Source of the DNA: a bacterium
GTDB taxonomy: Bacteria > Orphanbacterota > Orphanbacteria > Orphanbacterales > Orphanbacteraceae
Reading direction: 5' to 3'
Assembly: GCA_025782575.1 (NCBI GenBank)
Contig: JALGYY010000041.1
Coordinates: 1 to 64,000, forward strand
DNA: 64,000 bases
In this document: one piece after another, positions 16,305-23,771 of the stretch
Layout: the number at the start of each line of letters is the position of its first letter
How positions within the stretch are numbered: the first letter of the stretch is position 1
Program-made: the position numbers and the translations under genes
Notes under the pieces: generated by a model
The model's database searches: none
The model's input: only the letters and a program-made list of their open reading frames with translations
Told to the model about the DNA's origin: nothing

Positions 16305-17465
16305 ATGATCTACCGAATTCTCGCTCTGTTGCTGTTATTGAGTTTCTCAAATGCAAACGCAATTAAAGCAGTCACGGTTGGTCAAACCCATAGTATCCAC
16401 TCAACCGTTCTCGATGAAGGCCGGGAGTATCAGGTGTATCTGCCTGACAGCTATGACTGGGCTGAAGACCGACACTATCCGGTCCTTTATGTTCTCGACG
16501 GACAGAAGCATTTCGTGCATAGCGCTGCTTCCGTCGGATTTCTTGCTGCACAAGGCGAAATACCGGAAATGATCGTGGTTGCAATCACCAGTACTGCGCG
16601 ATTGAGAGACTATACGCAAACAGATTGGGCGGACCACTGGACTGGCGGCGGAGGTGCGAAGAACTTCAAGCTGTTCCTGTCGAGCGAGCTTCTCCCGACA
16701 ATTGACCGGACCTATCGTACAGATGGGTTTCGCATACTCGCTGGAAGCTCCCTGGGAGGCCAATTCGCCCTGTACTGCCTGAGCTCCGAACCTGGCCTGT
16801 TCCAGGCTCATTTCGCGTTCACTCCGTCGCTCCTCTGGGACAATAATCTCCCGCAACGCTCTCTGGAACAGTCCTTCGCAACCACCGAGAGCTTGCAAGG
16901 GTTTCTGTACGTCGCCCGTTCCGATGATACTGGTGGCTTTCTGGCCGACTACGAGAAACTTGTCCAGACCTTGATGACGAAATCCCCCAGAAAATTTCGT
17001 TGGCACAGCCGGCCTTTCCCGCAAGAAACTCACGGTAGCGTTCCATTGCTTGCACAGATCGATGCCCTGCGCAATCTGTACGCGGGATACAGGTTTCATG
17101 ATGATCTGCTCCCTCTAGGGTTCGAATTCGCGCAACAACACTTTAAGGATGTGTCGGAGACGGTGGGAACACCCCTCGCGATTCCAGAGCACGTAACCAA
17201 CAGCCTGGGGTATGCCGCGTTATCTGAGGGGAGGACAGAGGATGCAATTGAAATGTTCAAGCTGAACGTCGAGGCCTATCCGAACTCGGCCAATGCCTTT
17301 GACAGTTTGGCGGACGCCTATGCTGCAGCTGGTGATTGGGCGAACGCGTTAGAGTCGTCAAGCCGAGCGGTCGTGGTGGCCACGGAGCTCGACCATCCCA
17401 ATCTCTCCTACTTTCATGAGCAGGTTGAGAAGATGAAGACCGGACGTGAAACCCAAAAGCGTTGA
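16305..17465 (+). CDS. Secreted esterase (Fes/IroE-like fold) with TPR-like C terminus
   Basis: 386 residues. Signal peptide at 1-19. Residues 25-280 are an alpha/beta hydrolase of the putative-esterase (EstD/IroE) family: YQVYLPDSYDW, YPVLYVLDGQ, and the nucleophile elbow G-S-S-L-G with Ser149; a late His in ETHGSV is the likely base. Residues 300-370 carry tetratricopeptide-like helices (GYAALSEGRTEDAIEMFKLN, AFDSLADAYAAAGDW), a combination also known from relatives. The substrate, perhaps a siderophore or cell-wall ester, is unknown. The end overlaps the next gene by 20 bp. Confidence 0.88.
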   Translation: MIYRILALLLLLSFSNANAIKAVTVGQTHSIHSTVLDEGREYQVYLPDSYDWAEDRHYPVLYVLDGQKHFVHSAASVGFLAAQGEIPEMIVVAITSTARLRDYTQTDWADHWTGGGGAKNFKLFLSSELLPTIDRTYRTDGFRILAGSSLGGQFALYCLSSEPGLFQAHFAFTPSLLWDNNLPQRSLEQSFATTESLQGFLYVARSDDTGGFLADYEKLVQTLMTKSPRKFRWHSRPFPQETHGSVPLLAQIDALRNLYAGYRFHDDLLPLGFEFAQQHFKDVSETVGTPLAIPEHVTNSLGYAALSEGRTEDAIEMFKLNVEAYPNSANAFDSLADAYAAAGDWANALESSSRAVVVATELDHPNLSYFHEQVEKMKTGRETQKR

Positions 17466-18111
17466 ATCACGAGTATACGCGAACCGTCCGTGCTATCCGG
17501 AGTTGGCCGCCATCCTTCTCGCCGGATGCCTGCATGTTGTTACCGAGGTCGGCTTCTCCGAATCAGCTGCGCGAAGTTACAACTTCGTCGTCTCGGTGTT
17601 TTTCGCCGGCTATCTCGTCTGGCGAGGCAGATGCAGCGAGTGCGCGGTGCGGGCATGGGGAATGCGGCGGGATAATTTCTGGCCGGCGCTACGTTCTCAG
17701 TTGATCTTCGGTATTGTCGCGGCTGTGGCACTCATCGCATTCGGCGTGGCCACCGCCTCGCCCGTGCCACCGAAGTCGTTCTGGTTGACTGTCGGGCTAT
17801 ACCCGATCTGGGGGATTGCTCAGCAATTTGCGCTACAGAGCCTCATCGCACGAAATCTCGCGGGACTACTTTCTAGTCCGATCGCTATCGCCGGAGTAGC
17901 ATCGGCACTCTTTGCTTCTTCTCACTATCCTCGAATCGAGCTTGTTATTCTTACCGGCGTTGCCGGTGTCTTCCTGACACTGATCTACCGCCGAAATCCA
18001 AACCTATGGGCAGTTGGAATCGTTCACGGTATTCTTGGTTCTCTTGCCTTCTATTTCGTGCTCAAGGAGGATCCTGGCGCCGCGATTCTAGGATTCATAG
18101 TGGGCCAGTAG
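17446..18111 (+). CDS. CPBP-family membrane protein lacking the EExxxR catalytic motif
   Basis: 221 residues, seven or eight hydrophobic helices. The arrangement matches the CPBP (Abi/CAAX protease-like) family, with His160 in FASSHYP and His194 in GIVHGILG in the places of motifs 2 and 3. Motif 1, normally E-E-x-x-x-R, reads Gln126-Gln127-Phe-Ala-Leu-Gln131. The catalytic Glu is therefore absent, so peptidase activity is doubtful; the QQ form may mark a subfamily. GTG start at 17446 lies inside the esterase gene, suggesting coupling. Confidence 0.8.
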   Translation: MKPKSVESRVYANRPCYPELAAILLAGCLHVVTEVGFSESAARSYNFVVSVFFAGYLVWRGRCSECAVRAWGMRRDNFWPALRSQLIFGIVAAVALIAFGVATASPVPPKSFWLTVGLYPIWGIAQQFALQSLIARNLAGLLSSPIAIAGVASALFASSHYPRIELVILTGVAGVFLTLIYRRNPNLWAVGIVHGILGSLAFYFVLKEDPGAAILGFIVGQ

Positions 18112-18144
18112 TGATCAATGCCCATCTTCACTGAGGAGTCAGCT

Positions 18145-18387
18145 ATGCCTGAAGAATTCGATCTCGAAATGTCCCGCCTCTGCCGCTCAGTCGAAAGTGA
18201 CGGCATAACTGTGCAGGTCGATATCTATCGAACAGCCGAGTCGGAGTGGACGCTGGAAGTAGTGGATGAAGCGCGGAACTCCATTGTCTGGAACGACACA
18301 TTCGAAACCGACGATTTAGCCTACGAGGCGTTTAAAGAAGCGCCAATGCGGGAAGGCCTAGCTTCCATAGTATCGGCTGACGGGTGA
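18145..18387 (+). CDS. Small acidic protein of unknown function
   Basis: 80 residues, rich in Asp/Glu. The pattern GITVQVDIYRTAESEWTLEVVDEARNSIVW ... DDLAYEAFKEA is a beta-beta-beta-alpha layout seen in short uncharacterised bacterial proteins that sit beside toxin or regulator genes. GAGGAG upstream supports ATG 18145; ATG 18118 is nine codons earlier. No family name can be given with confidence. Confidence 0.7.
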   Translation: MPEEFDLEMSRLCRSVESDGITVQVDIYRTAESEWTLEVVDEARNSIVWNDTFETDDLAYEAFKEAPMREGLASIVSADG

Positions 18388-18442
18388 TTTTCACTGGTTC
18401 CGCGCTGAACAAAGCTGGAGGAATAAATTCGCATCTCCGTGA

Positions 18443-18466
18443 ACCATACGTAGTACCATACGTAGT
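18443..18466 (+). repeat. Tandem 12-bp direct repeat, probable AbrB-like operator
   Basis: ACCATACGTAGT occurs twice without a gap at 18443-18454 and 18455-18466. Each copy contains the palindrome TACGTA. The repeat ends 3 bases before the ATG of the AbrB-like gene, so a bound protein would cover the start region. Confidence 0.6.
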
Positions 18467-18469
18467 GTT

Positions 18470-18664
18470 ATGAGTAAGAAAAGAAGACACGGAAGCAAGA
18501 GTGAAGTGATCCGAAAGATCAACAGAACCGGTGGCTACTCCTATTACGTTACGATCCCGAAATCGCACATTGAGGAGCTGGGCTGGCGCAAACGCCAAAA
18601 GGTCGTCGTCACGCTGGAGGGGGACCAGATCGTGATCCGGGACTGGAACCCCGGCTCCACCTAG
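18470..18664 (+). CDS. SpoVT/AbrB (MazE-like) DNA-binding protein
   Basis: 64 residues. After a basic N terminus (KKRRHGSK), RKINRTGGYSYYVTIPKSHIEELGWRKRQKVVVTLEGDQIVIRD is one swapped-hairpin AbrB half: strand, TIPK turn, helix, V-x-V strand. Such proteins are antitoxins or transition regulators. No toxin partner is recognisable in the 230 bp downstream, which hold no convincing gene. No Shine-Dalgarno sequence precedes the ATG; the tandem repeat occupies that place. Confidence 0.85.
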   Translation: MSKKRRHGSKSEVIRKINRTGGYSYYVTIPKSHIEELGWRKRQKVVVTLEGDQIVIRDWNPGST

Positions 18665-18895
18665 GTTGTGCTCTTTCCTGAGGAAGGTGTGGAGGCGGCC
18701 GATCAGTCCATTACGGATTACTGCTCAAGCGGGGGTGTTGTCATCTCTAGAATTCTACTTTAGTCTTGAGACAGAGCTTGAAGCGCCTAGGGAGACTTGC
18801 TCTTCAATATCCTCGGCACAATCACCGGCCGTAAGCGCGTCGGCCGGCAGAGCAGTCCGGCAGATCGATGATGCTTAGGACGGAGGATATGTGTC

Positions 18896-19414
18896 ATGAT
18901 GAACTTAAGGCGAATGGGAAGCTCACTGCGACTGCTGCTGGCAACAGTATCTCTCGTTGCCATTGTGGCATGCAGTGACGAAGACCCAGTGGGGCCTCCG
19001 GGATCGGTAGTGTTAACCCCGGAAGGCCTCCTAGACGTGCCCACTCAGCTTACTATCGATGGATACACTTACAGCGTCTGGGCCTACCTCTGGCGCGACT
19101 TTCAGCCCATCACCCCACCCGGCGGGAAACCGCTCACCGCCATCGTTCGAATTGTGGAGGCCGATTCCCGCGCCATTCCCGATGGAGTAGTGATCGATTT
19201 CCTCTGGGTGGTGAACGGGGCAGAGACGTGGGCGACAGAACTCACGAACGAAGAGCGACCGTTCCAACCCGACCACATAGTAGAGAAAGTGGCGCGGAAT
19301 GGTCCCAAGTGGGGACCTGGAATAGAGGTGGATGTGGTTGTCAGCGTCAATATGGGGGGCGCCGAATGTCACCGGCTCCTTGCGATGAATCAGATGATCA
19401 GGCGAACCGATTAG
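18896..19414 (+). CDS. Putative lipoprotein of unknown function
   Basis: 172 residues. LLLATVSLVAIVACSDED is a lipoprotein signal with lipobox A-C at about residue 26; the following Asp/Glu-rich stretch is usual for exported lipoproteins. The rest is a beta-rich domain (VPTQLTIDGYTYSVWAYLW, AIPDGVVIDFLWVVNG) with no family recognised. GGAGG at 18882-18886 sets the start at ATG 18896. Confidence 0.75.
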   Translation: MMNLRRMGSSLRLLLATVSLVAIVACSDEDPVGPPGSVVLTPEGLLDVPTQLTIDGYTYSVWAYLWRDFQPITPPGGKPLTAIVRIVEADSRAIPDGVVIDFLWVVNGAETWATELTNEERPFQPDHIVEKVARNGPKWGPGIEVDVVVSVNMGGAECHRLLAMNQMIRRTD

Positions 19415-19623
19415 AGATGCCATCCCATTCGCAACCCGTCTGACGGATCTGCCCTCACACACGCCACATGGAGACAGGAGTTTCTGATAAGCGAAGATTC
19501 AAGAGAGCGAACAGACCGCAGCTCCATTGGAACCGGCAAACGTGTTCCCATAAGCTTTCTAATGGCAATCCCGGTATCCAGAAGGATTTGATAAAGCGAT
19601 TGAAACAAGCAAGGAGAGTTGTG

Positions 19624-20325
19624 GTGAGACTATTCAAGCCGTTGATTATGATCGTCTTCATTCTGATTCCCGTTGTTGCTTTTGCCGAAGGGACTATTCG
19701 TGAAGTAACGGTGACTGGTCGTGCTGAAATCCGTGTCACTCCTGACGAGGCAGTATTGAGTTTCGCTGTTGAGACCATGAACGAAGCACTCAACCTGGCG
19801 AAAACAGAGAACGACCGAATTGTAGAGGCGGCCCTTGATGCTGTTCACGAACTTGGCTTGAGTGGCGGCGACATAAAGACGGACTACATGAGAATCGAAC
19901 CGGTCTACAGCAACTTACGGTCGGCCGATCGAACTCTCCTAGGGTATCAGGTTACTAATTCAATTGTCGTCACCACAGACGATCTCGCCTCGGTCGAGGG
20001 GTTGCTTTCCTCTCTTCTCGAAGCGGGTGTAAATCGGGTAATCGGTGTGGAGTTCAGGACTACCGGTTTCAGGTTTCACCGCGACAGGGCGCTGCTTATG
20101 GCTCTGGACGCAGCCAGGGAAAAAGCGAGAGCCATGGCACGACACCTAGGCTCAAACATCGGGGAGCCACTTTCGATTTCAGATGGATCTCCCCGTTTTC
20201 TCCCCGCCTATTCGAATACAACCATAAGATCTTCATCAATGGGTGAGTCGCTATATGGCCCATTGGCACCGGGGGAAATCTCGATCCCCGCTGTCGTTAC
20301 AGTCAGATTCGAGTTGGTCGACTGA
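19624..20325 (+). CDS. SIMPL-domain (DUF541) periplasmic protein
   Basis: 233 residues. Signal peptide (PLIMIVFILIPVVAFA) followed by EVTVTGRAEIRVTPDEAVLSFAVET, the typical SIMPL start, then SGGDIKTDYMRIEP, LLGYQVTNSIVV and DAAREKARAMARHLGSNIGEPLSI. Family members such as YggE/BP26 form oligomeric periplasmic rings, and some reduce oxidative damage. AAGGAG at 19611-19616 favours GTG 19624. The 209 bp upstream are empty. Confidence 0.9.
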   Translation: MRLFKPLIMIVFILIPVVAFAEGTIREVTVTGRAEIRVTPDEAVLSFAVETMNEALNLAKTENDRIVEAALDAVHELGLSGGDIKTDYMRIEPVYSNLRSADRTLLGYQVTNSIVVTTDDLASVEGLLSSLLEAGVNRVIGVEFRTTGFRFHRDRALLMALDAAREKARAMARHLGSNIGEPLSISDGSPRFLPAYSNTTIRSSSMGESLYGPLAPGEISIPAVVTVRFELVD

Positions 20326-20353
20326 AAGAAGACAATTGATCGTGAAGAGATAG

Positions 20354-20482
20354 GACTCCCTGGAAGCGTACTTGAACACCTTAGGTGACCAGGGTTGGGA
20401 GATTGTGAATATCGATACTCTCGAACTCGAAGGCAGAAAGAGTTTCGTCGGCATCGCGAAGAGAGAGAAGGGCTCGAGCTAG
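20354..20482 (+). pseudogene. Fragment resembling the end of a DUF4177-like protein
   Basis: An open frame from 20354 (directly after a TAG) to TAG 20480-20482 reads L-N-T-L-G-D-Q-G-W-E-I-V-N and ends in A-K-R-E-K. The L-x-x-L-G-x-x-G-W-E-L-V and final K-R pattern is that of the C-terminal half of DUF4177-type proteins. No usual start precedes it, so it is probably a remnant. A TTG at 20372 could give a 36-residue peptide. Confidence 0.4.
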
Positions 20483-20493
20483 CAGGGCAGGAT

Positions 20494-20949
20494 ATGGGGC
20501 CGGAAAGAGGGCAAATGATGATGGTGGTGGCCGGGGTTCTGGCAGTTGCGTTTTGCGGATGCGACTCGGCTTCGGTGCGCCCCCCCGACGATCCAGTTCT
20601 CGAATCAACCTGGAAGCTTCGTTCATATGGCCCGGTAGGCCGGGAAACCACGGTCATCACCGGGACCGAAGTGACGGCGATCTTTGGGGGCGATGGCAGC
20701 GTCAGCGGTCGAGGGGGTTGCAATTCCTATTGGGCCGAGTATGAGGCGGGACGACTGAACCGACTGAGCGTCGGTGCCGTCCGACACACAAAGGTATTCT
20801 GCTCAGTACCGACCGGCGTTGTCCCTCAAGAGGATTTCTACTTCGAAGCCCTCGGAAACGCAGTCCGATTCGTTATCATCGGCAGAACACTGGTGATATT
20901 CCACGGGGAAGAGCCGGAGCAATTGGTATTTGACGTCGCCAATCAGTGA
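20494..20949 (+). CDS. META-domain (HslJ-like) lipoprotein
   Basis: 151 residues. VVAGVLAVAFCGCDS is a lipoprotein signal with a Cys near residue 23. The rest follows the META fold: STWKLRSYGP, TEVTAIFGGDGSVSGRGGCNSYWAEYE, a central T-x-x-x-C, PQEDFYFEALGNAVRFVI. HslJ of E. coli is an outer-membrane META protein linked to heat induction and novobiocin resistance. ATG 20494 is preferred for its charged N region; ATG 20515 is possible. Confidence 0.85.
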   Translation: MGPERGQMMMVVAGVLAVAFCGCDSASVRPPDDPVLESTWKLRSYGPVGRETTVITGTEVTAIFGGDGSVSGRGGCNSYWAEYEAGRLNRLSVGAVRHTKVFCSVPTGVVPQEDFYFEALGNAVRFVIIGRTLVIFHGEEPEQLVFDVANQ

Positions 20950-21012
20950 CTTAGATGCTGGTGGGTGACAGCCTGGCAGCGAGGGGTTTCCAAAACCTGT
21001 TCAATCGGAATA

Positions 21013-21213
21013 ATGCCGGTCACGAATGATCAGGAGGGCGTCGAATCCCGTCATCTCGCTGATCTGGTGAAGCGTGCTCTCTCTACTGAAGATCGCAAGC
21101 AACTCGGATCAGTCTCCTGGTATACGACCACGGTCAAGCTGGATATGGAAGTTCGTGGTGAGATCGAACGTCTGCCCGGTTCCAGGCCGAAGCGCATCCG
21201 TCGGTTACGTTGA
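21013..21213 (+). CDS. Small protein, DUF6958-like
   Basis: 66 residues from ATG 21013 (a GTG at 20965 would add 16). The C-terminal half SVSWYTTTVKLDMEVRGEIERL ... KRIRRLR resembles the W-x-x-K-T-V-x-L-D-L-E-A-K-G-x-I block of DUF6958-type proteins, a possible winged-helix-like fold. Recognition is tentative. It ends 10 bp before the converging mobA gene. Confidence 0.5.
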   Translation: MPVTNDQEGVESRHLADLVKRALSTEDRKQLGSVSWYTTTVKLDMEVRGEIERLPGSRPKRIRRLR

Positions 21214-21223
21214 CTGCAGACTT

Positions 21224-21802
21224 TCAGGAACCGATCATATCCCCGGGCCGGTTCAGATTCCGTAGCTCCCCCGCCCGCTCCCTGGGAAGTTCGACAATCA
21301 CGGGACTCAGCTTCTGAATCACCTTCTGAACGCCGGGACGATTGGCGTCAAGTGCCTCACGAACCACACCGAGAGCGTCGGCCGAAACACGCGCCGGCAT
21401 CGGCTCGATGAAATCGGCCCCCGGCCCCTGGAAGACGGAGACCAGGCCCGGTCTCGCGTTCGTCAAGAGACGGAGAAGTTCAGGAGTCACGTCGGGGAGA
21501 TCGCAAGGGATGATCAGGTATTCGCTGTCGAGGCCGCTGGCGAGCAATGATTCCCATCCGGCCAGGGGGCCCATCCCCGGGCGGAGGTCAGGCAGGGCGT
21601 CGAGATTGATCAGCTCAGGCGGGAGTTCCGGCGATTGGCCGAGAAGCACGATCCGCTTGCAGACGGACGAGAGCGCCTGAAAGACGCGGACGCCGAGCAC
21701 ATCGCCGCCGGGAAGGGGAAGTGTGATTTTGGGCCTTCCCATGCGGGCGCTTCGGCCACCAGCGAGAATAGCGCCTGTGTGAGGCCAGTGATCAGCCAGC
21801 AT
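21224..21802 (-). CDS. mobA: Molybdenum cofactor guanylyltransferase MobA
   Basis: 192 residues. The nucleotidyltransferase signature AILAGGRSARMGRPK binds GTP phosphates; IPCDLPDVTPELL carries the Mg-binding Asp; RPGMGPLAG is another MobA block. It adds GMP to molybdopterin to give the bis-MGD cofactor, or serves the related MocA step. Last gene of the Moco operon; its start overlaps the MOSC gene by 11 bp. Slightly shorter than average but complete. Confidence 0.92.
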   Translation of the reverse strand: MLADHWPHTGAILAGGRSARMGRPKITLPLPGGDVLGVRVFQALSSVCKRIVLLGQSPELPPELINLDALPDLRPGMGPLAGWESLLASGLDSEYLIIPCDLPDVTPELLRLLTNARPGLVSVFQGPGADFIEPMPARVSADALGVVREALDANRPGVQKVIQKLSPVIVELPRERAGELRNLNRPGDMIGS

Positions 21803-22271
21803 CGCCTCCGTTGGACAAGCTCTGATCGACGTCGATGGTCTCGCCGGGACGGACCATTCCGGGCTTCGTTACGCGGGCCATGAACCCGCAGCGGCCCACC
21901 ACATCGTGCTGAAGCTGGGGGTCGATCTTGTCGAGTACGAAGCAGGGCTTTCTGACATCGGTCAGCTCCACTTCGAGCCCTCCCGAGAAACGGAGTTTCG
22001 TCCCCGAAGTCATGTTCTGTACGTCCAGATTCCGTACGGTAAGATTCTCCCCCATCGTTCCGTGACCCAGCTTGTAACCTTCACTGCAAAGCTGATCGAT
22101 CAGCTCCACGTCCTGAATGCTCACTGCCCTTGTCGGTTTCCAATGTTTGTCATGATCCCGGCCATCCCCTTCGAGCCCCTTTTCGCTCACATGGGCGCCT
22201 TCAATCGGCACTTTCGGAACGCCCCCCGGTGAGATACAGACTGCGAGAACTTCCGGCTTCGATTCGTTCAT
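21792..22271 (-). CDS. MOSC-domain protein
   Basis: 159 residues. Conserved MOSC features: VCISPGGVPK, GLEGDGRDHDKH, AVSIQDVELI, GTMGENLTV, and the conserved Cys in RKPCFVLD expected to hold persulfide or contact Moco. MOSC proteins carry sulfur to, or act on, molybdenum cofactor. Location between moaC and mobA, with 4-bp and 11-bp overlaps, places it firmly in cofactor maturation. Some relatives are fused to MoaB/MogA; this one is stand-alone. Confidence 0.92.
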   Translation of the reverse strand: MNESKPEVLAVCISPGGVPKVPIEGAHVSEKGLEGDGRDHDKHWKPTRAVSIQDVELIDQLCSEGYKLGHGTMGENLTVRNLDVQNMTSGTKLRFSGGLEVELTDVRKPCFVLDKIDPQLQHDVVGRCGFMARVTKPGMVRPGETIDVDQSLSNGGDAG

Positions 22272-22759
22272 CTTTTCTCATTCTCCCTCTTCCATGTGCC
22301 GCTCTTCCCCCCTGTCTTCTCAAGCAGGCGAACGGATTCAATCACAATGCCCTTGCCGGCTGACTTGCACATATCATAGACGGTGAGGGAGGCGACGGAT
22401 ACGCCGGTCATCGCCTCCATTTCGACTCCCGTCCTGCCCGTGCAGCGAACGGTACATGACAGTCGCACCTCTTCCCCATCGAGTGATCCCCGGACGTCCA
22501 CATGATCGAGCAGAAGGGGATGACACATCGGCACGAGTTCGGCTGTCTTTTTAGCCGCCTGAATTCCGGCGAGCCGCGCGGTTTCGAGTACGTTCCCTTT
22601 GGCGACGCCCCCTGTTTCCCGGAGGAGTGCGGCCACCTTTTCGCCTACATGTACGACCGCTTCCGCCCGGGCCGTCCGCACAGTCTCGTCTTTCGCGGAG
22701 ACATCCACCATGCGGGCCCGCTTTTCCTCGTCCATGTGGGTGAGGCGATCGCCGCTCAC
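22268..22759 (-). CDS. moaC: Cyclic pyranopterin monophosphate synthase MoaC
   Basis: 163 residues. HMDEEKRARMVDVSAKDETVRTARAEA and LVPMCHPLLLDHVD are diagnostic, as are GRTGVEMEAMTGVSVASLTVYDMCKS. It converts the MoaA product to cyclic pyranopterin monophosphate. GTG 22759 gives the canonical N terminus and overlaps the moaA stop; ATG 22735 is internal. Overlap with the MOSC gene is 4 bp (ATGA). Confidence 0.96.
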   Translation of the reverse strand: MSGDRLTHMDEEKRARMVDVSAKDETVRTARAEAVVHVGEKVAALLRETGGVAKGNVLETARLAGIQAAKKTAELVPMCHPLLLDHVDVRGSLDGEEVRLSCTVRCTGRTGVEMEAMTGVSVASLTVYDMCKSAGKGIVIESVRLLEKTGGKSGTWKRENEKR

Positions 22760-22760
22760 A

Positions 22761-23771
22761 TCAGCCTCCCAGTCTGTGCATGTTAACGCCGGTCGCCATG
22801 GTGCTGAGCCAGGGTTTCTGTCCGATCGCTTCGACGACGCGGGCGAGCAGAAGGTCTTCCCATTTCGGGTCGCCGCTTCGGAGCACTTCCCGTAAATCCG
22901 GCCCCGAACTGTTCATCAGGCAGCCTCGCAGCTTGCCGGTGGCGCTCAGTCGAAGTCTCCTGCACGAGGAACAGAACGGATTGCTAACAGGAGCAATGAA
23001 GCCGATCGTGCCGCCAGGCCCGCTGCCGTTTTGTATTCCATATTGCCGGGCAGTCTCGCCGGGCACGAAGTCCATCGGAGTGACTGAGAATTCCTCTTCC
23101 AGAATGGCGATCGCATCAACGGTCGTAATATAGGTATTGTCATGATCGGCGGCAGCTTCACCGATCGCCATTAATTCAAGAAAGCGAATCTCCACACCTT
23201 TCTTCAGACTGTAGCGGACCAGGTCTCGAAGTTCGGTGTCGTTCATCCCCTTCATGAGAACAGCGTTCAACTTGATCGGGGTAAGGCCCGCCTCGATAGC
23301 GGCGTCGATGCCATCGAGCGTTTTCTGCAGTTCCCCGACTCTCATGTATCGCTTGAACTGATCCGGATCGAGCGTATCGAGACTGATGTTCACACGATTC
23401 AGGCCGGCCTCCGCGAGCGCATCTGCTTGAGGAGCGAGAAGCTGGGCGTTCGTGGTGAGGGCGAGATCGTCGATCTTGAGCGCCGCGAGCTCTCCGACGA
23501 GATCGACAAGGCCGGGCCGGAGGAGCGGCTCACCGCCGGTCAGCCTGATACGGGAGACGCCTGTCTTCTCCACCAGAAATCGGGCGACCTGGACGACCTC
23601 TTTATTGGTCAACAGCTCGCTGTTCGGATGAAAGTGATTGCCCGTGAACGGCATGCAATAGGAGCAACGGAGATCGCAGCGATCGGTCAGCGAAATCCGG
23701 AGCCGGTCGGCGATCCGGCCATGCACATCCGTCAGGGCGGACTGATCTGTAAATTGTTCAAGCATTGTCAT
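22761..23771 (-). CDS. moaA: GTP 3',8-cyclase MoaA (radical SAM)
   Basis: 336 residues. The radical-SAM cluster is Cys32, Cys36, Cys39 (TDRCDLRCSYCMPF); the second cluster ligands appear in NPFCSSCRRLRL and LRGCLMNS. The chain ends in Gly-Gly, required for activity in MoaA. GGEPLLRP and SLDTLDPDQF are further family marks. First committed step of Moco synthesis from GTP. Start ATG overlaps the moeA stop by 4 bp. Confidence 0.97.
   Translation of the reverse strand: MTMLEQFTDQSALTDVHGRIADRLRISLTDRCDLRCSYCMPFTGNHFHPNSELLTNKEVVQVARFLVEKTGVSRIRLTGGEPLLRPGLVDLVGELAALKIDDLALTTNAQLLAPQADALAEAGLNRVNISLDTLDPDQFKRYMRVGELQKTLDGIDAAIEAGLTPIKLNAVLMKGMNDTELRDLVRYSLKKGVEIRFLELMAIGEAAADHDNTYITTVDAIAILEEEFSVTPMDFVPGETARQYGIQNGSGPGGTIGFIAPVSNPFCSSCRRLRLSATGKLRGCLMNSSGPDLREVLRSGDPKWEDLLLARVVEAIGQKPWLSTMATGVNMHRLGG

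Noticed and set aside
18665-18895. Toxin partner for the AbrB-like protein
   Set aside because: No frame with a start, coding character and toxin motif was found in this stretch.
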